Positions 1-8,922 of a stretch of 64,000 nucleotides of DNA are shown one piece after another; positions within the stretch are counted from its first letter, which is position 1, and every line of letters begins with the position of its first letter. Under the pieces are notes generated by a model. It was not told where the DNA came from and made no database searches. It saw nothing but the letters and a program-made list of their open reading frames with translations. Made by a program: the position numbers and the translations under genes. This DNA comes from Enhygromyxa salina (GTDB taxonomy: Bacteria; Myxococcota_A; Polyangia; Nannocystales; Nannocystaceae): NCBI RefSeq assembly GCF_002994615.1, contig NZ_PVNK01000110.1, positions 17,486-81,485 of the forward strand. The letters run 5' to 3'.

Positions 1-211
1 CCCGCTGATCCTGCGACGACGAGCGCCGCGAGTTGGAAGGCTGCCCTCACGCAATTCTCCTCACCAACGTCGGCGGCGCGATCAGCTTTGGGGGCTATGA
101 GCAAAACCTTTGTGCACGCCGCGGGGGCGACCGAATTAGCCGACTGCGCATCCGACGCCCGTTGTTGACCCCAGCGATTTCTGCGAGCCTCTTCCGGCTC
201 AAAAGAAGACG
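1..211. other. upstream region, no gene recognised
   Basis: No convincing coding sequence is visible. Short open frames here have no recognisable protein character. It probably holds the upstream region of the TPR lipoprotein gene that begins at 212, but no clear promoter was found. Confidence 0.4.
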
Positions 212-2293
212 ATGACTACCAATCCTTCAGCCATCAGAACTTCGCCGCATTGGATGCGACGCACCCTCCTGACCGCCTCGGTGGTCCTGCTGTTCGGCTG
301 CGATCTGTCGGCGAGCGGCAGCGCGAGCACGAGCGGAACCACCGCGCCGCCCGAGGGCCCCGCGGCCCCAGAGTACGAGCGCGCCTTCGACCAGTTCGCC
401 GACGTCCCCAACCAGATGACCGCTCAGGTCGTGTGGGCGGCCGAGCCGATCGACGACGCCGTCAGGCTCGCCGATGAGGTCGCGGCCCTGCGCGCCAAGC
501 TCGACATCGACCCGGCCGACTTCTCCGCCCTGTGCACCGTCGCGTTCAGCGACGGCGCGATCGAGGTCGGCGCGGTCACCGAGGTGGAAGAGGTCAAGAC
601 CGAGCTCGAGGCGACCCTGGCCCAGATCAAAGAAGTCGGCGTCGGCCTCCAGCGCGTCCCCAGCCGGGTCAAGACGGCCAACAAGGCGGTCGGCAAGCTC
701 GCGATGTCCTCGCCCAAGCTGCTGCTCGAGTCGACCAAGGAGCTGTCCCGTGAGTTCGCGGTCGCCGTCGGTGACAGCGGCGTGCAGATCCAGGCCGACA
801 TCGACACCGCGAAGGCCCTGCCGGAGACGGTCAAGGCCGAGGCGGTCAAGGCCCAAAGCGTGCTCGCCACGCTGCCCGACAAGGCGACCCAAGCGACCTC
901 GAACCTGATGGCCGCGATCAAGGGCGAGTCCTACGAGGCGATGGAGACGACCGCCAGCGGCGAGGCAGCGGTTGAAGCCGACGCCGAGCTCGCTGCCGAC
1001 GGCACCGCGGTCGCGGCCGCCGCTCCGAGCGAGAGCGGGGGTGGTGAGCCGGCGAGCGGCGGCGGCGAGACCACGCCAGCGGCCCCGACCGCGGTCGCCC
1101 TGCCCCCCAAGGGCGCGGCGACCCCCTCCTTCCCACCCCAGGCCGTCGCGGCCCGCGTCGCCAAGCTCCAGCAGCTGGGCAACGCAGCCGCCGCTCGCGG
1201 TGACTGGCTGTCGGCCGCCGACGCCTTCGAAGAGGCCTACGTGCTCGCGCCCGACGACCTGACCCTCGCCTTCAAGACCGGCGACGCGGCGGCCAAGGCC
1301 AAGGACTGCACCCGCGCGCAGCTGTACCTCGAGCGCTTCACCCAGTTCGGCGACCAGACCATGTTCGCGCCGGAGATCGCCGCGTCAACCAAGACCCTCG
1401 GCGAGCTCAAGACCTTCGAGTGCCCCGCGCGGACGCCCGAAGACGAGGCCGCCCGCGCGGCGACCCTGGTCCTCGAGGCCGAGATCCTCGGCAAGGAAGA
1501 CGACTGGGGCGGCGCCGCGGCCAACTACGCGATGGCCTATCAGCTCGATCCCGAGGACGCGAAGCTCGCCTTCGAGGTCGCGGTCGCGAGCTGGAACTCG
1601 CGCGAGTGCGGCGACGCGAGCACCTACTTCAGCCACTTCGCGTCCGTCGCCGATCCTCGCGCCCACCGCTCGCAGCTGCGCGAGACCAAGCGCTACCAAG
1701 AGGAAGCCGAGATGGGGATGTGCCCGACCTGGGGCCCCGGCGAGAAAGAGACCCACGCCCGCGATCTCTACACCCAGGCTCAAAGCCGCGAGCTCGAGCT
1801 CGACTTCCAGGCCGCGATCAGCAAGTACGAGCGGGCCTACTACCTGCTGCCCACCAACCACGCGCTGGCCTTCCGGATCGGCGACTCGGCGTGGAAGGCC
1901 CAGCTGTGCGAGCAGGCCGCGGCGAACTTCCGCACCTTCGTCACCAACGCCGACCCCGCCGACCCCCGCCACTCGACCGACATCCAGACGGCCAAGGGGA
2001 TCCTGGCCAAGGTCGACTCGCTCGGCTGCCCCAACGCGCTCTACGGCGAGGCGACGGCGGCCACGGCCACGGCCGCCGACGAGGGCGACGGCGCGGTCGA
2101 GGCCGGCGGCGGAGCGGGCGGCGCTGGCGACGAGCAGCCGCCACCCTCGGGCGAGGGCGCGGGCGCTAGCGCCGGCGGCGGAACCTCCACCGTGGCCTGC
2201 TCCGTGACCGACGACAGCGCTCCTGCGGGCGCGCTGACCTTTGGCCTCCTGATGCTCGCCGGCCTCGGCCGAGCTCGGCGCCGCGAGGCCTGA
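212..2293 (+). CDS. TPR lipoprotein with MYXO-CTERM-like tail
   Basis: A 693-residue exported protein. The N-terminus has a basic stretch, a hydrophobic run and a lipobox LLFGC with Cys at residue 30; a second in-frame ATG at 254 would give a shorter signal peptide. Residues about 100-240 are charged and predicted helical. Ala/Gly/Ser-rich linkers follow, then three TPR-like units (about 315-385, 415-480, 515-590), each with conserved Cys, suggesting disulfides. The last ~32 residues have the MYXO-CTERM layout: a Cys, a hydrophobic segment and a terminal Arg cluster (GRARRREA). Such tails are thought to mediate surface sorting in myxobacteria. Having both a lipobox and this tail is unusual. 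Partner and function are unknown; the TPR units imply protein binding in the envelope. Confidence 0.75.
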   Translation: MTTNPSAIRTSPHWMRRTLLTASVVLLFGCDLSASGSASTSGTTAPPEGPAAPEYERAFDQFADVPNQMTAQVVWAAEPIDDAVRLADEVAALRAKLDIDPADFSALCTVAFSDGAIEVGAVTEVEEVKTELEATLAQIKEVGVGLQRVPSRVKTANKAVGKLAMSSPKLLLESTKELSREFAVAVGDSGVQIQADIDTAKALPETVKAEAVKAQSVLATLPDKATQATSNLMAAIKGESYEAMETTASGEAAVEADAELAADGTAVAAAAPSESGGGEPASGGGETTPAAPTAVALPPKGAATPSFPPQAVAARVAKLQQLGNAAAARGDWLSAADAFEEAYVLAPDDLTLAFKTGDAAAKAKDCTRAQLYLERFTQFGDQTMFAPEIAASTKTLGELKTFECPARTPEDEAARAATLVLEAEILGKEDDWGGAAANYAMAYQLDPEDAKLAFEVAVASWNSRECGDASTYFSHFASVADPRAHRSQLRETKRYQEEAEMGMCPTWGPGEKETHARDLYTQAQSRELELDFQAAISKYERAYYLLPTNHALAFRIGDSAWKAQLCEQAAANFRTFVTNADPADPRHSTDIQTAKGILAKVDSLGCPNALYGEATAATATAADEGDGAVEAGGGAGGAGDEQPPPSGEGAGASAGGGTSTVACSVTDDSAPAGALTFGLLMLAGLGRARRREA

Positions 2294-2333
2294 CACCCGA
2301 AGGTGTCGCCGCGTGGGGTACCCTCGCGGCGGC

Positions 2334-3005
2334 ATGTCGGACCACTCCAAACAACCTGGCGGGGTCACGCGCCGCGGCCTGTTTCGCACCCTCGGGGCGG
2401 CGACCCTGGTCGCGGGCTGCGTCAAGCAAGACCCCGGGTCAGAGAACCCCGAGCGCTCCGAGGCCCCGGAGCTCGACGACGCGCTCGGCCTGACCCCCGC
2501 GCCGCTCGAGTTCGTGCTCGACGGTCAACCGGTCCAGGCCGAGGTCGAGGCGCGCACGACCTTGCTCGAGCTCCTGCGCCTCGACCTCGATCGCACGGGC
2601 ACCAAGGTCGTGTGTGATCGCGGCGCCTGCGGGGCCTGCATGGTCCTGGTCGACGGCGTCCCGCGCAACAGCTGCATGATGCTCGCCCACGACGTCGGCG
2701 GGTCCGAGGTCACGACCGTGGCCGGGCTCGCCGAAGGTGAGCAGCTGTCCGCGCTCCAGCTCGCGTTCATCGAGCACGACGCGCTCCAGTGTGGCTTTTG
2801 CACCTCGGGCATGTTGATCAGCTCGACGGCCCTGCTGCGCGAGGGCGGCCCCCTCACCCGCGGCCAGGTCGAGGACGCGATCGCGGGCAACCTGTGCCGC
2901 TGCGGCACCTACCCCCACGTGGTCGACGCCGTCCTGGCCGTCGCCAACGGTGAGGGCGGCCGACGCCAGACCGAGCTGCTGCAGGTCAAAAAGGGAGGCG
3001 CGTGA
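2334..3005 (+). CDS. Aldehyde oxidoreductase, 2Fe-2S subunit (PaoA-like), Tat-exported
   Basis: Small iron-sulfur subunit (223 residues) of a xanthine-dehydrogenase-family molybdenum hydroxylase. It passes electrons from the molybdenum site to FAD through two [2Fe-2S] clusters. The N-terminal cluster has the pattern CDRGACGAC plus a downstream Cys. The C-terminal cluster has CGFC and CRC. The N-terminus carries a twin-arginine motif (TRRGLF, residues 12-17) followed by a hydrophobic stretch ending in AGC, so it is probably exported folded, as in Escherichia coli PaoA; lipidation at Cys29 is possible. ATG 2334 is preferred over GTG 2313. The stop overlaps the next start as TGATG, so the three subunit genes form an operon. 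Substrate is inferred only: an aldehyde. Confidence 0.88.
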   Translation: MSDHSKQPGGVTRRGLFRTLGAATLVAGCVKQDPGSENPERSEAPELDDALGLTPAPLEFVLDGQPVQAEVEARTTLLELLRLDLDRTGTKVVCDRGACGACMVLVDGVPRNSCMMLAHDVGGSEVTTVAGLAEGEQLSALQLAFIEHDALQCGFCTSGMLISSTALLREGGPLTRGQVEDAIAGNLCRCGTYPHVVDAVLAVANGEGGRRQTELLQVKKGGA

Positions 3006-5359
3006 TGGCCAAGACCAAGCTCTCGCTCGGCTACGGCCCCAAGCTCGAGACGGTCCCCGTCGAGCTCCCGCCCGGCGAGCCCCGACCCTGGGACGCGAAC
3101 GATCAGCTCGAGGTCGTCGGCGAGCCGGTCCCGCGCATCGACGGCCAGCTCAAGGTCAGCGGCGCGGCCCGCTACACCCACGACGTCGCGCTCGAGGACA
3201 TGCTCCACGCGGCGGTCCTGCGCTCGCCCTACCCCTGCGCGACGATCAAACGCGTCGAGGTCAAAGCTGCGCTCGACCAGCCTGGGGTCGAGGCCGCGAT
3301 CGCCGTCGCGGCCGTCGGCGACAAGCTGATCTTCGCCGGCCAAGACGTCGCCGCGGTCGCGGCCGCGCGGCCCGAGCAAGCCCGCGCCGCGCTCGCGTCG
3401 ATCGTCGTCGAGTACGCGCCCGCGCCCTTCGTGGTCGGGACCCGAGCGGCCATGCGTGACGGCGCGCCGCTCGTCCACGAGACCGCCGTCGAGGAGCGTC
3501 GGACCGGCGCCGACGAGCCCGGCGCCGAGAAGGCCACGGGCGAGCTCAGCGGCAACATCCGACCGGGGCGCAGCCAGAAGCGAGGCGACGCCAAGCGGGC
3601 GCTCAACAAGGCCGCGCTCACCTTCGAGGCGACCTACGAGACCCAGTGTCACACCCACAGCTCGCTCGAGACCCACGGCGTCATGGTCAGGTGGGACAGC
3701 GAGGACGCGGCCACGGTCTGGGCCTCGACCCAGTCGATCTTCAGCGTGCGTGACGAGTTCGCCGCGATCTTCGGGCTCCCGCCGGCCAAGGTCCGCGTCA
3801 TCACCCACTTCCTCGGCGGCGGCTTCGGCTCGAAATTCGGGGCCAACGCCTCGGGCACCGCGATCGCCAAGATCGCGGGTGAGCTCGCCCGCGCGACCAA
3901 CAAGCCCGTCAAGCTGATGCTCACGCGCCACGAAGAGCACCTGTGCACGGGCAACCGGCCCGACTCGATCCAGACCGTCAAGCTCGGCGCGACGGCCACG
4001 CCCGGAGCCCAGGCCAAGATCACCGCGATCCACGTCCAGGCCCACGGCTCGGCCGGCGTCGGGACCGGGGCCGGCGTCGGTCGCAACGCCTCGGCCGTCT
4101 ACACCAAGGTCCCCGACGTCCTCGTCGAGAGCGCCGACGTGTTCACCCACGCCGGGCCCGCGGTCGCGTTCCGGGCCCCCGGCCACCCCCAGGGCGCCTT
4201 CGCCATGGAGTCGGCCCTCGACGAGCTCGCCCGCCAGCTCGAGCTCGACCCGATCGACCTGCGCCTGGCCCACGACGGCCACCCCGTGCGCCGCTGGCAG
4301 CTCGAGCTCGGGCGCGAGCGCTTCAACTGGGACGCACGCCGCCAGGCCGCCGCCGACATGCGCGCCCGCGGCACTCGCGTGCGCCGGGGGGTGGGCTGCG
4401 CGGTCTCGATCTGGGGCGACTTCAGCGGGACCGAGGCCCGGGTCAGCGTCGAGATCGATCGCAAGGGCGGCGTCGTCGTCAAGAACGGCGTCCAGGACAT
4501 CGGCGGCGGGATCGGGACGATCATGGCCCAGGTCGCGGCCGAGGTCCTCGCGCGCCCCGTCGATCAGATCCGGGTCGAGATCGGCGACAGCGAGCTCGGG
4601 CCCGGGGTCGGCAGCGGCGGCAGCAAGACCACGGCCTCGATCACCCCGGCGGTCCGCAACGCCGCCGAGGCGGCCAAGGCCGAGCTCGCCCAGATCGCCG
4701 CCGAGGCGCTCGAGGCCAGCTCGCCGAGCAAGCTGCGCTGGACCAACGAGGGCGTGAGCCTCGGTCGCCGGTCCCTGACCTGGGCCGAGCTGTGCGAGCG
4801 CATCGAGGGCGAGGCGATCGTCGCCGTCGGCACCCGGGCGCGGACCTACGGCCACTACCCCAAGTCCTTCCCCGGCTTCCCGACCCCCGAGATCGCCGGG
4901 GCCCAGTTCGCCGAGGTCGAGATCGACACCTGGACCGGCGAGGTCCGCTGCACCGAGCTCCTCGCGGTCCACGACTGCGGCCGCGTGATGAACGAGATGA
5001 CGGTCCGCTCGCAGATAAACGGCGGGATCGCCCTCGGGGTCGGCTACGCGCTGATGGAGGAGCGGGTCATGGATCCCAGCCTCGGCGTGGTCCTCAACCC
5101 CAACCTCGACCAGTACAAGCCCTGCGGGGCCAAGGACCTGCCCGAGATCTCGATCGTCCTGACCGAGGTGCTCAGCGGCAACAACAACACCGGGGCCTAC
5201 GGGATCGGCGAGCCCGCGACGATCCCGACCGCGGCCGCGATCGCCAACGCGGTCGGCGACGCGCTCGGCGTCCACGTCCGCAGCCTGCCGATCACCCCGG
5301 CCAAGATCCTCGACGCGCTCGAACGCGGGCGACAGACGAGCACCGAAGGAGACACCTGA
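3005..5359 (+). CDS. Aldehyde oxidoreductase, molybdopterin-binding subunit (PaoC-like)
   Basis: The 784-residue catalytic subunit of the molybdenum hydroxylase. It matches the family throughout: an N-terminal a/b-hammerhead domain (about 30-170), the GGGFGSKFG loop, the GSGGSKTT motif near 538 and the C-terminal GIGEPATIP motif near residue 733, where Glu is the catalytic base. ATG 3005 is preceded by the strong ribosome site AAGGGAGG and overlaps the stop of the 2Fe-2S gene. It has no signal peptide of its own, as expected if the complex is exported by the Tat signal of the small subunit. The gene order here is 2Fe-2S, Mo, FAD, unlike the 2Fe-2S, FAD, Mo order of E. coli paoABC. The substrate cannot be read from the sequence. 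Confidence 0.92.
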   Translation: MAKTKLSLGYGPKLETVPVELPPGEPRPWDANDQLEVVGEPVPRIDGQLKVSGAARYTHDVALEDMLHAAVLRSPYPCATIKRVEVKAALDQPGVEAAIAVAAVGDKLIFAGQDVAAVAAARPEQARAALASIVVEYAPAPFVVGTRAAMRDGAPLVHETAVEERRTGADEPGAEKATGELSGNIRPGRSQKRGDAKRALNKAALTFEATYETQCHTHSSLETHGVMVRWDSEDAATVWASTQSIFSVRDEFAAIFGLPPAKVRVITHFLGGGFGSKFGANASGTAIAKIAGELARATNKPVKLMLTRHEEHLCTGNRPDSIQTVKLGATATPGAQAKITAIHVQAHGSAGVGTGAGVGRNASAVYTKVPDVLVESADVFTHAGPAVAFRAPGHPQGAFAMESALDELARQLELDPIDLRLAHDGHPVRRWQLELGRERFNWDARRQAAADMRARGTRVRRGVGCAVSIWGDFSGTEARVSVEIDRKGGVVVKNGVQDIGGGIGTIMAQVAAEVLARPVDQIRVEIGDSELGPGVGSGGSKTTASITPAVRNAAEAAKAELAQIAAEALEASSPSKLRWTNEGVSLGRRSLTWAELCERIEGEAIVAVGTRARTYGHYPKSFPGFPTPEIAGAQFAEVEIDTWTGEVRCTELLAVHDCGRVMNEMTVRSQINGGIALGVGYALMEERVMDPSLGVVLNPNLDQYKPCGAKDLPEISIVLTEVLSGNNNTGAYGIGEPATIPTAAAIANAVGDALGVHVRSLPITPAKILDALERGRQTSTEGDT

Positions 5360-6429
5360 TGCAGCCCTTCGCCCTGATCCGAACCAAGCGACTCGAGCGC
5401 GCCCGCGCGATCGTCCGTGACAAGCCCGAGGCCCGCGCGCTGCGAGCCGGCGGCATCGACCTGCTCGACCGCATGAAAGAGGGCCTCGACGAGCCCGAGC
5501 TGCTCGTCGAGCTCCGCGACGCCATGGCCCCTCAGGTCGAGCTCGGCGCCGGCCAGCCGCTGCTCCCGGCCGAGAACCCCGAGCGCTTCCCCTCGGCCCC
5601 GCGCTTCGCTCAGATCGGCGCGCTCACTCCCCTCGCCCAGCTCGCGGCCGCCGAGCTGCCCGGCGCCGAGGCCCTGACCGAGGCCGCGAGCCAGGCCGCG
5701 ACCCCGGGCATCCGCAACACCGCGACGGTCGGCGGCAACCTGCTCCAGCGCCCGCGCTGCTGGTACTTCCGCCAGCGCGAGCTCGTGTGCCTCAAGAAGG
5801 GCGGCGACACCTGCCTCGCGCTGATGGGCGACAACCGCTACCACGCGATCCTCGGCGCGGGCCCGAGCTTCATCGTCCACCCGTCGAGCCTGGCCACGCC
5901 GCTTTTGGCCCTCGACGCCGTCGTCTCGGTGTTCGCGGGGACCCCCTCCGATCCACCCGAGGGCGGCGCCACGACCGAGCCCAACAGCCTCCGGCTCCTG
6001 TCCGAGCTCTTCGTCAGCCCCGCCGACGACCCGACCCGCGAGCACGCGCTCGAGCCCGGCGACGTGCTCACCTCCGTGTGGGTTCCGGTCCTCGACGGCA
6101 TGCGCAGCGCCTACCAGGCCGTGCGCGAGAAGCAGTCCCACGACTGGCCGCTGGCCGAAGCCGCGGTCCGCATGCGCATCGCCGCCGACGGCAGCATGCG
6201 CGACCTTCGGATCGCCCTCGGCCACGTCGCGCCGATCCCCTGGAACGCGAGCGCAGCCGCGGCGCTGCTCGAGGGCAAGGCCCCCAACGCCGATCTCTTC
6301 GCGCAGGCGGCCGACGCCGCGCTCGCCGACGCCGCGCCCCTCGACGGCAACGCCTACAAGGTCCCGATGACCAAGGGCCTCCTGCGCGAGGTCCTCCACC
6401 GCGCCTCGGGCCTCGCCCTCCCCGAGTGA
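5359..6429 (+). CDS. Aldehyde oxidoreductase, FAD subunit with extra Fe-S Cys cluster (PaoB-like)
   Basis: A 356-residue FAD-binding medium subunit. The start overlaps the previous stop (TGATG) and is preceded by GAAGGAGA. The FAD-binding region includes the TVGGNLLQ motif (about residues 122-130), followed by a Cys insertion RCWYFR...VCLKKGGDTC. In the PaoB and 4-hydroxybenzoyl-CoA reductase beta families an insertion like this carries an additional [4Fe-4S] cluster. Only three Cys are obvious in this stretch, so cluster assembly needs a fourth ligand from elsewhere. The C-terminal CO-dehydrogenase flavoprotein domain is present. The cluster plus the Tat-bearing small subunit makes a PaoABC-type periplasmic enzyme more likely than a cytosolic xanthine dehydrogenase. 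Confidence 0.9.
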   Translation: MQPFALIRTKRLERARAIVRDKPEARALRAGGIDLLDRMKEGLDEPELLVELRDAMAPQVELGAGQPLLPAENPERFPSAPRFAQIGALTPLAQLAAAELPGAEALTEAASQAATPGIRNTATVGGNLLQRPRCWYFRQRELVCLKKGGDTCLALMGDNRYHAILGAGPSFIVHPSSLATPLLALDAVVSVFAGTPSDPPEGGATTEPNSLRLLSELFVSPADDPTREHALEPGDVLTSVWVPVLDGMRSAYQAVREKQSHDWPLAEAAVRMRIAADGSMRDLRIALGHVAPIPWNASAAAALLEGKAPNADLFAQAADAALADAAPLDGNAYKVPMTKGLLREVLHRASGLALPE

Positions 6430-6465
6430 GCCTCCACCGTCCGATCAGAGCAAAGCGAGCCCGCC

Positions 6466-6684
6466 ATGCCCGAGTTCATCCGTGTCGACAAGTCCCGCCC
6501 GGTCTGCAAGCACCTGCGGACCAAGGCCCTGCACGCCTACGGCTCCGACACCCACGACGCCTTTCACACCAGCCGCTCGAGCAGCTACCAGTGCCTCAGG
6601 ACCTGCTTCGTGACCGGGCCCGACCGTGGGCTGTGCGCGCCCGAAGTGTGCCAGCCGGGGCGCCGCTGCTTCGAGCCCAAGTAG
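6466..6684 (+). CDS. Small Cys-rich protein, function unknown
   Basis: A 72-residue protein with six Cys, five of them in the last 30 residues (spacings such as CLRTC and CAPEVC). No signal peptide or membrane segment is visible. It lies 36 bp after the FAD subunit on the same strand, so it may be co-transcribed with the aldehyde oxidoreductase genes. The Cys spacing could suit a metal site or disulfides. No family was recognised. It ends 19 bp before the convergent endopeptidase gene. Confidence 0.55.
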   Translation: MPEFIRVDKSRPVCKHLRTKALHAYGSDTHDAFHTSRSSSYQCLRTCFVTGPDRGLCAPEVCQPGRRCFEPK

Positions 6685-6703
6685 CCGGCCAAGCAGCCGC
6701 CCG

Positions 6704-8131
6704 CTACTTGCGGAAGCGGACGTGGAAGTGGTTCACGTGCCCGCTCGAGTGGCGAATGATCCCGTGCCCGCGCTTTTTGCCGCGCGGATACTGAAACAGC
6801 TCGTCGAGGGTGTCGCGCGAGACGCCCTTCTTCTTGGCGTGCTCGTAGAGCAGCTTTTGGATCGAGTAATCCATGAAGATGTACTTGACCTCGTTCGTGT
6901 CCAAGAACGCGTCGATGAGGTCCCAGGTCCGGTTGACGTCGAGGTTGCTGGCGTTGGCCTTGACGAACCGGACCTCGTCGGCCTTGTCGCCCTTGAGCAC
7001 GTAGCCGATGTCGACGTCGCGTCCGTGCTGGTGGCTGCGGTGGGGCGGAAATTTTCCGCCGCCCTTCTTGGAGATGTCGCCGATGTGGATCTTGGGCGAG
7101 CTGCGCCAGACCCTGCGATAGGCCGAGATCGCGGTCTGGATCAGGCGGATGCTGTCGCCGGTTCCGTAGGCCAGGTTCGGGTGCTTGACCACGTAGTACT
7201 TGCCCGAGGGCATCTGGACGCCGCTCGAGAGCACGCCCGTGTCGTCGTCGTAGCCGCCGAAGCCGGGCAGGACCGAGCCGTCTTTGTAGACGACCAGGGT
7301 CTGGCCGACCTTGAGGTCGTTGGCGTTCTTGAGCTTGCCGCGCTGGTAGCCGAGCAGCTCGTGGGTCGTGAGCCCGTACTTGCTGGCGATGCCGCCGAGG
7401 GTGTCGCCGGACTTGACCGTGTACTCGATCTTGCTGCGATCGCGGGGCGCGATCTCCGGACACACGCGCAGGCGCTGGCCGACGCTGAGCAAGTTGGCGT
7501 TGGACTTGAGCTTGCTGTTGAGCCGGATCATGTCGCGGCGCCGAACCCCGTAGCGCCCGGCGATCTCGCCGAGGTTCTCGCCGGGCACGACCACGTGGGT
7601 GTGCAGCGGCGTCCGGTAGCCGCAGGTCTTGCTGTTCTTGGCCTTCTTGGTCTCGAGGCAGATCAGCAGCTCCTGGCCGACCCGCAGCGAGTTCGGGTTC
7701 TTCTTGAGCTTGGCGTTGCGCGCGACCACGGTGTCGACGCTGACGCCGTACTTGGCCGCGATGCCGCTGAGAGTGTCGCCGCTGCGGACCTCATGCTCGG
7801 TGATGATCTTGCCGCCGCCGCAGCTCTTGCCGCTGCTGCTCGAACTCTTCTTCTTCTTCGAGTTCGAGCTCTTTCCGGGCAGACAGACCTTGAGCTTCTG
7901 GCCCGAGCGGATCTTGTTGGGGTCGAGCCTGGGGTTGGCGCGCTCGATCGAGCGCTGGCTGACGCCGTGCTTGACGGCGATGCCGCTGAGGGTCTGGCCC
8001 GGGGCGACCTCGTGCTCGATCATCTCGCCGCCGTCGGGGCAACCCCCGGCGCTCACGAAGCTCGGGGCGACGAGAGGCGCAGCCAAGCCGACGAGGAAGC
8101 CGGCGATCAGTCCCAATCGGACACGCACGAG
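6704..8131 (-). CDS. Four-LysM murein endopeptidase (MepA-type domain)
   Basis: An exported peptidoglycan hydrolase of about 475 residues. GTG 8131 gives a typical signal peptide (RVRLGLIAGFLVG..., cut after FVSA), with GAGAAG upstream; a TTG at 8203 would add 24 basic residues. Four LysM domains follow in tandem, each with the (V)xxGxTLxxIAxxYGV pattern and a VGQxLxVC-like end; they bind glycan. The C-terminal ~180 residues carry the zinc motifs of penicillin-insensitive murein endopeptidases: HRSHQHGRDVDIGY and GHVNHFHVRF. These enzymes cut D-Ala-mDAP cross-links. A Ser/Lys-rich linker separates LysM 1 and 2. Four LysM repeats on a MepA-like domain is unlike E. coli MepA, which has none. 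It is convergent with the small Cys protein gene. Confidence 0.88.
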   Translation of the reverse strand, partial: LVRVRLGLIAGFLVGLAAPLVAPSFVSAGGCPDGGEMIEHEVAPGQTLSGIAVKHGVSQRSIERANPRLDPNKIRSGQKLKVCLPGKSSNSKKKKSSSSSGKSCGGGKIITEHEVRSGDTLSGIAAKYGVSVDTVVARNAKLKKNPNSLRVGQELLICLETKKAKNSKTCGYRTPLHTHVVVPGENLGEIAGRYGVRRRDMIRLNSKLKSNANLLSVGQRLRVCPEIAPRDRSKIEYTVKSGDTLGGIASKYGLTTHELLGYQRGKLKNANDLKVGQTLVVYKDGSVLPGFGGYDDDTGVLSSGVQMPSGKYYVVKHPNLAYGTGDSIRLIQTAISAYRRVWRSSPKIHIGDISKKGGGKFPPHRSHQHGRDVDIGYVLKGDKADEVRFVKANASNLDVNRTWDLIDAFLDTNEVKYIFMDYSIQKLLYEHAKKKGVSRDTLDELFQYPRGKKRGHGIIRHSSGHVNHFHVRFRK

Positions 8132-8444
8132 AGCTTGCTTCTCATGAGCAACCGGCGATCGCAAGAGCGCCCTCCCGGGCCGTGGGCTGGCTTTCCGGGC
8201 CAATTGAATAGTCGCGGGTCGCCGTGCGTCGAGCGCAAAATTCGGCGTTTTGGCCGGGTTTCGCGTCCCTGCTCGAGACCGTTGCTCCAGGCCTCTGTCG
8301 CCAGCCGCGCCCGAACTCGGGTGCCAGCGCGGAGTCAGCTCACCCGCGCAGCCAAGCCGACCACCAAACTCGTCACCGCGCCGCGGTCTCCGGCGCCCTC
8401 GCTACGGTTGATCTGCCCCGGGCTTCGGGCGATCGTCGCGGACC

Positions 8445-8915
8445 ATGGCCAAACGAGACAAGGGCAAGGACAAGGGCAAGGGCAGCGGCGGCCGGACGAC
8501 CGTGCTCGCGGCCTTGCTGGCCATCATCACCCTCGTCGCCATGTGGCTCTCGGACTGCATCCCTGGCTTCGGTATCGGCTCCTCGGGCAGCGCCGACGGC
8601 GAGCCCGAAGCGAGCGAGAAGGCCGAGCCGGCCGAGCCCGAACCCGAGCCCAAACCCGAGCCCGAGCCCGAGCCCGAGCCCAAGCCCGAGAAGCTCGAGA
8701 AGCCCGGGCCGCTCGAGATCGTGGTCGACGCCCGCGGCTGCATCATCGGCGACGCGGCCCCGCAAGACTGCGCGGCGCTGTGCGAGCAAGACGAGCTGTT
8801 CGAGGGCGTCAACGAGGTCAAGATCGACACGACCGAGGGCCCCCACGACAAGGTCGTCGCGCTGCTCGACTGCGTCAAAAACCGCGGCCTCGAGGTCGCG
8901 GTCACCCGCGAGTAG
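8445..8915 (+). CDS. ExbD/TolR-like protein with Glu-Pro linker
   Basis: A 156-residue protein with a Lys/Arg/Gly-rich cytoplasmic N-terminus, one membrane segment (about 18-36), an acidic (Glu-Pro)n/(Lys-Pro)n linker (about 52-85) and a C-terminal periplasmic domain. That domain has the ExbD/TolR layout: a beta strand LEIVVDARG, then a helix and the final strand LEVAVTRE. Three Cys lie in the domain, so a disulfide is likely. The usual ExbD membrane Asp motif is not obvious; an Asp sits only at the end of the segment. It is followed 7 bp later by a MotA/ExbB-like gene and then a second ExbD-like gene, so it probably belongs to that proton-driven complex. Confidence 0.65.
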   Translation: MAKRDKGKDKGKGSGGRTTVLAALLAIITLVAMWLSDCIPGFGIGSSGSADGEPEASEKAEPAEPEPEPKPEPEPEPEPKPEKLEKPGPLEIVVDARGCIIGDAAPQDCAALCEQDELFEGVNEVKIDTTEGPHDKVVALLDCVKNRGLEVAVTRE

Positions 8916-8922
8916 GCGCCGG

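Noticed and set aside
2909..5275. 788-codon open frame on the minus strand opposite the molybdenum subunit
   Set aside because: High-GC antisense shadow with no family features; the plus-strand enzyme accounts for the region.
3943..5358. Long Arg-rich frame read through before the FAD subunit
   Set aside because: Its composition (Arg, Pro, Gly) is that of a shadow of the molybdenum subunit; the real gene begins at ATG 5359 with a ribosome site.
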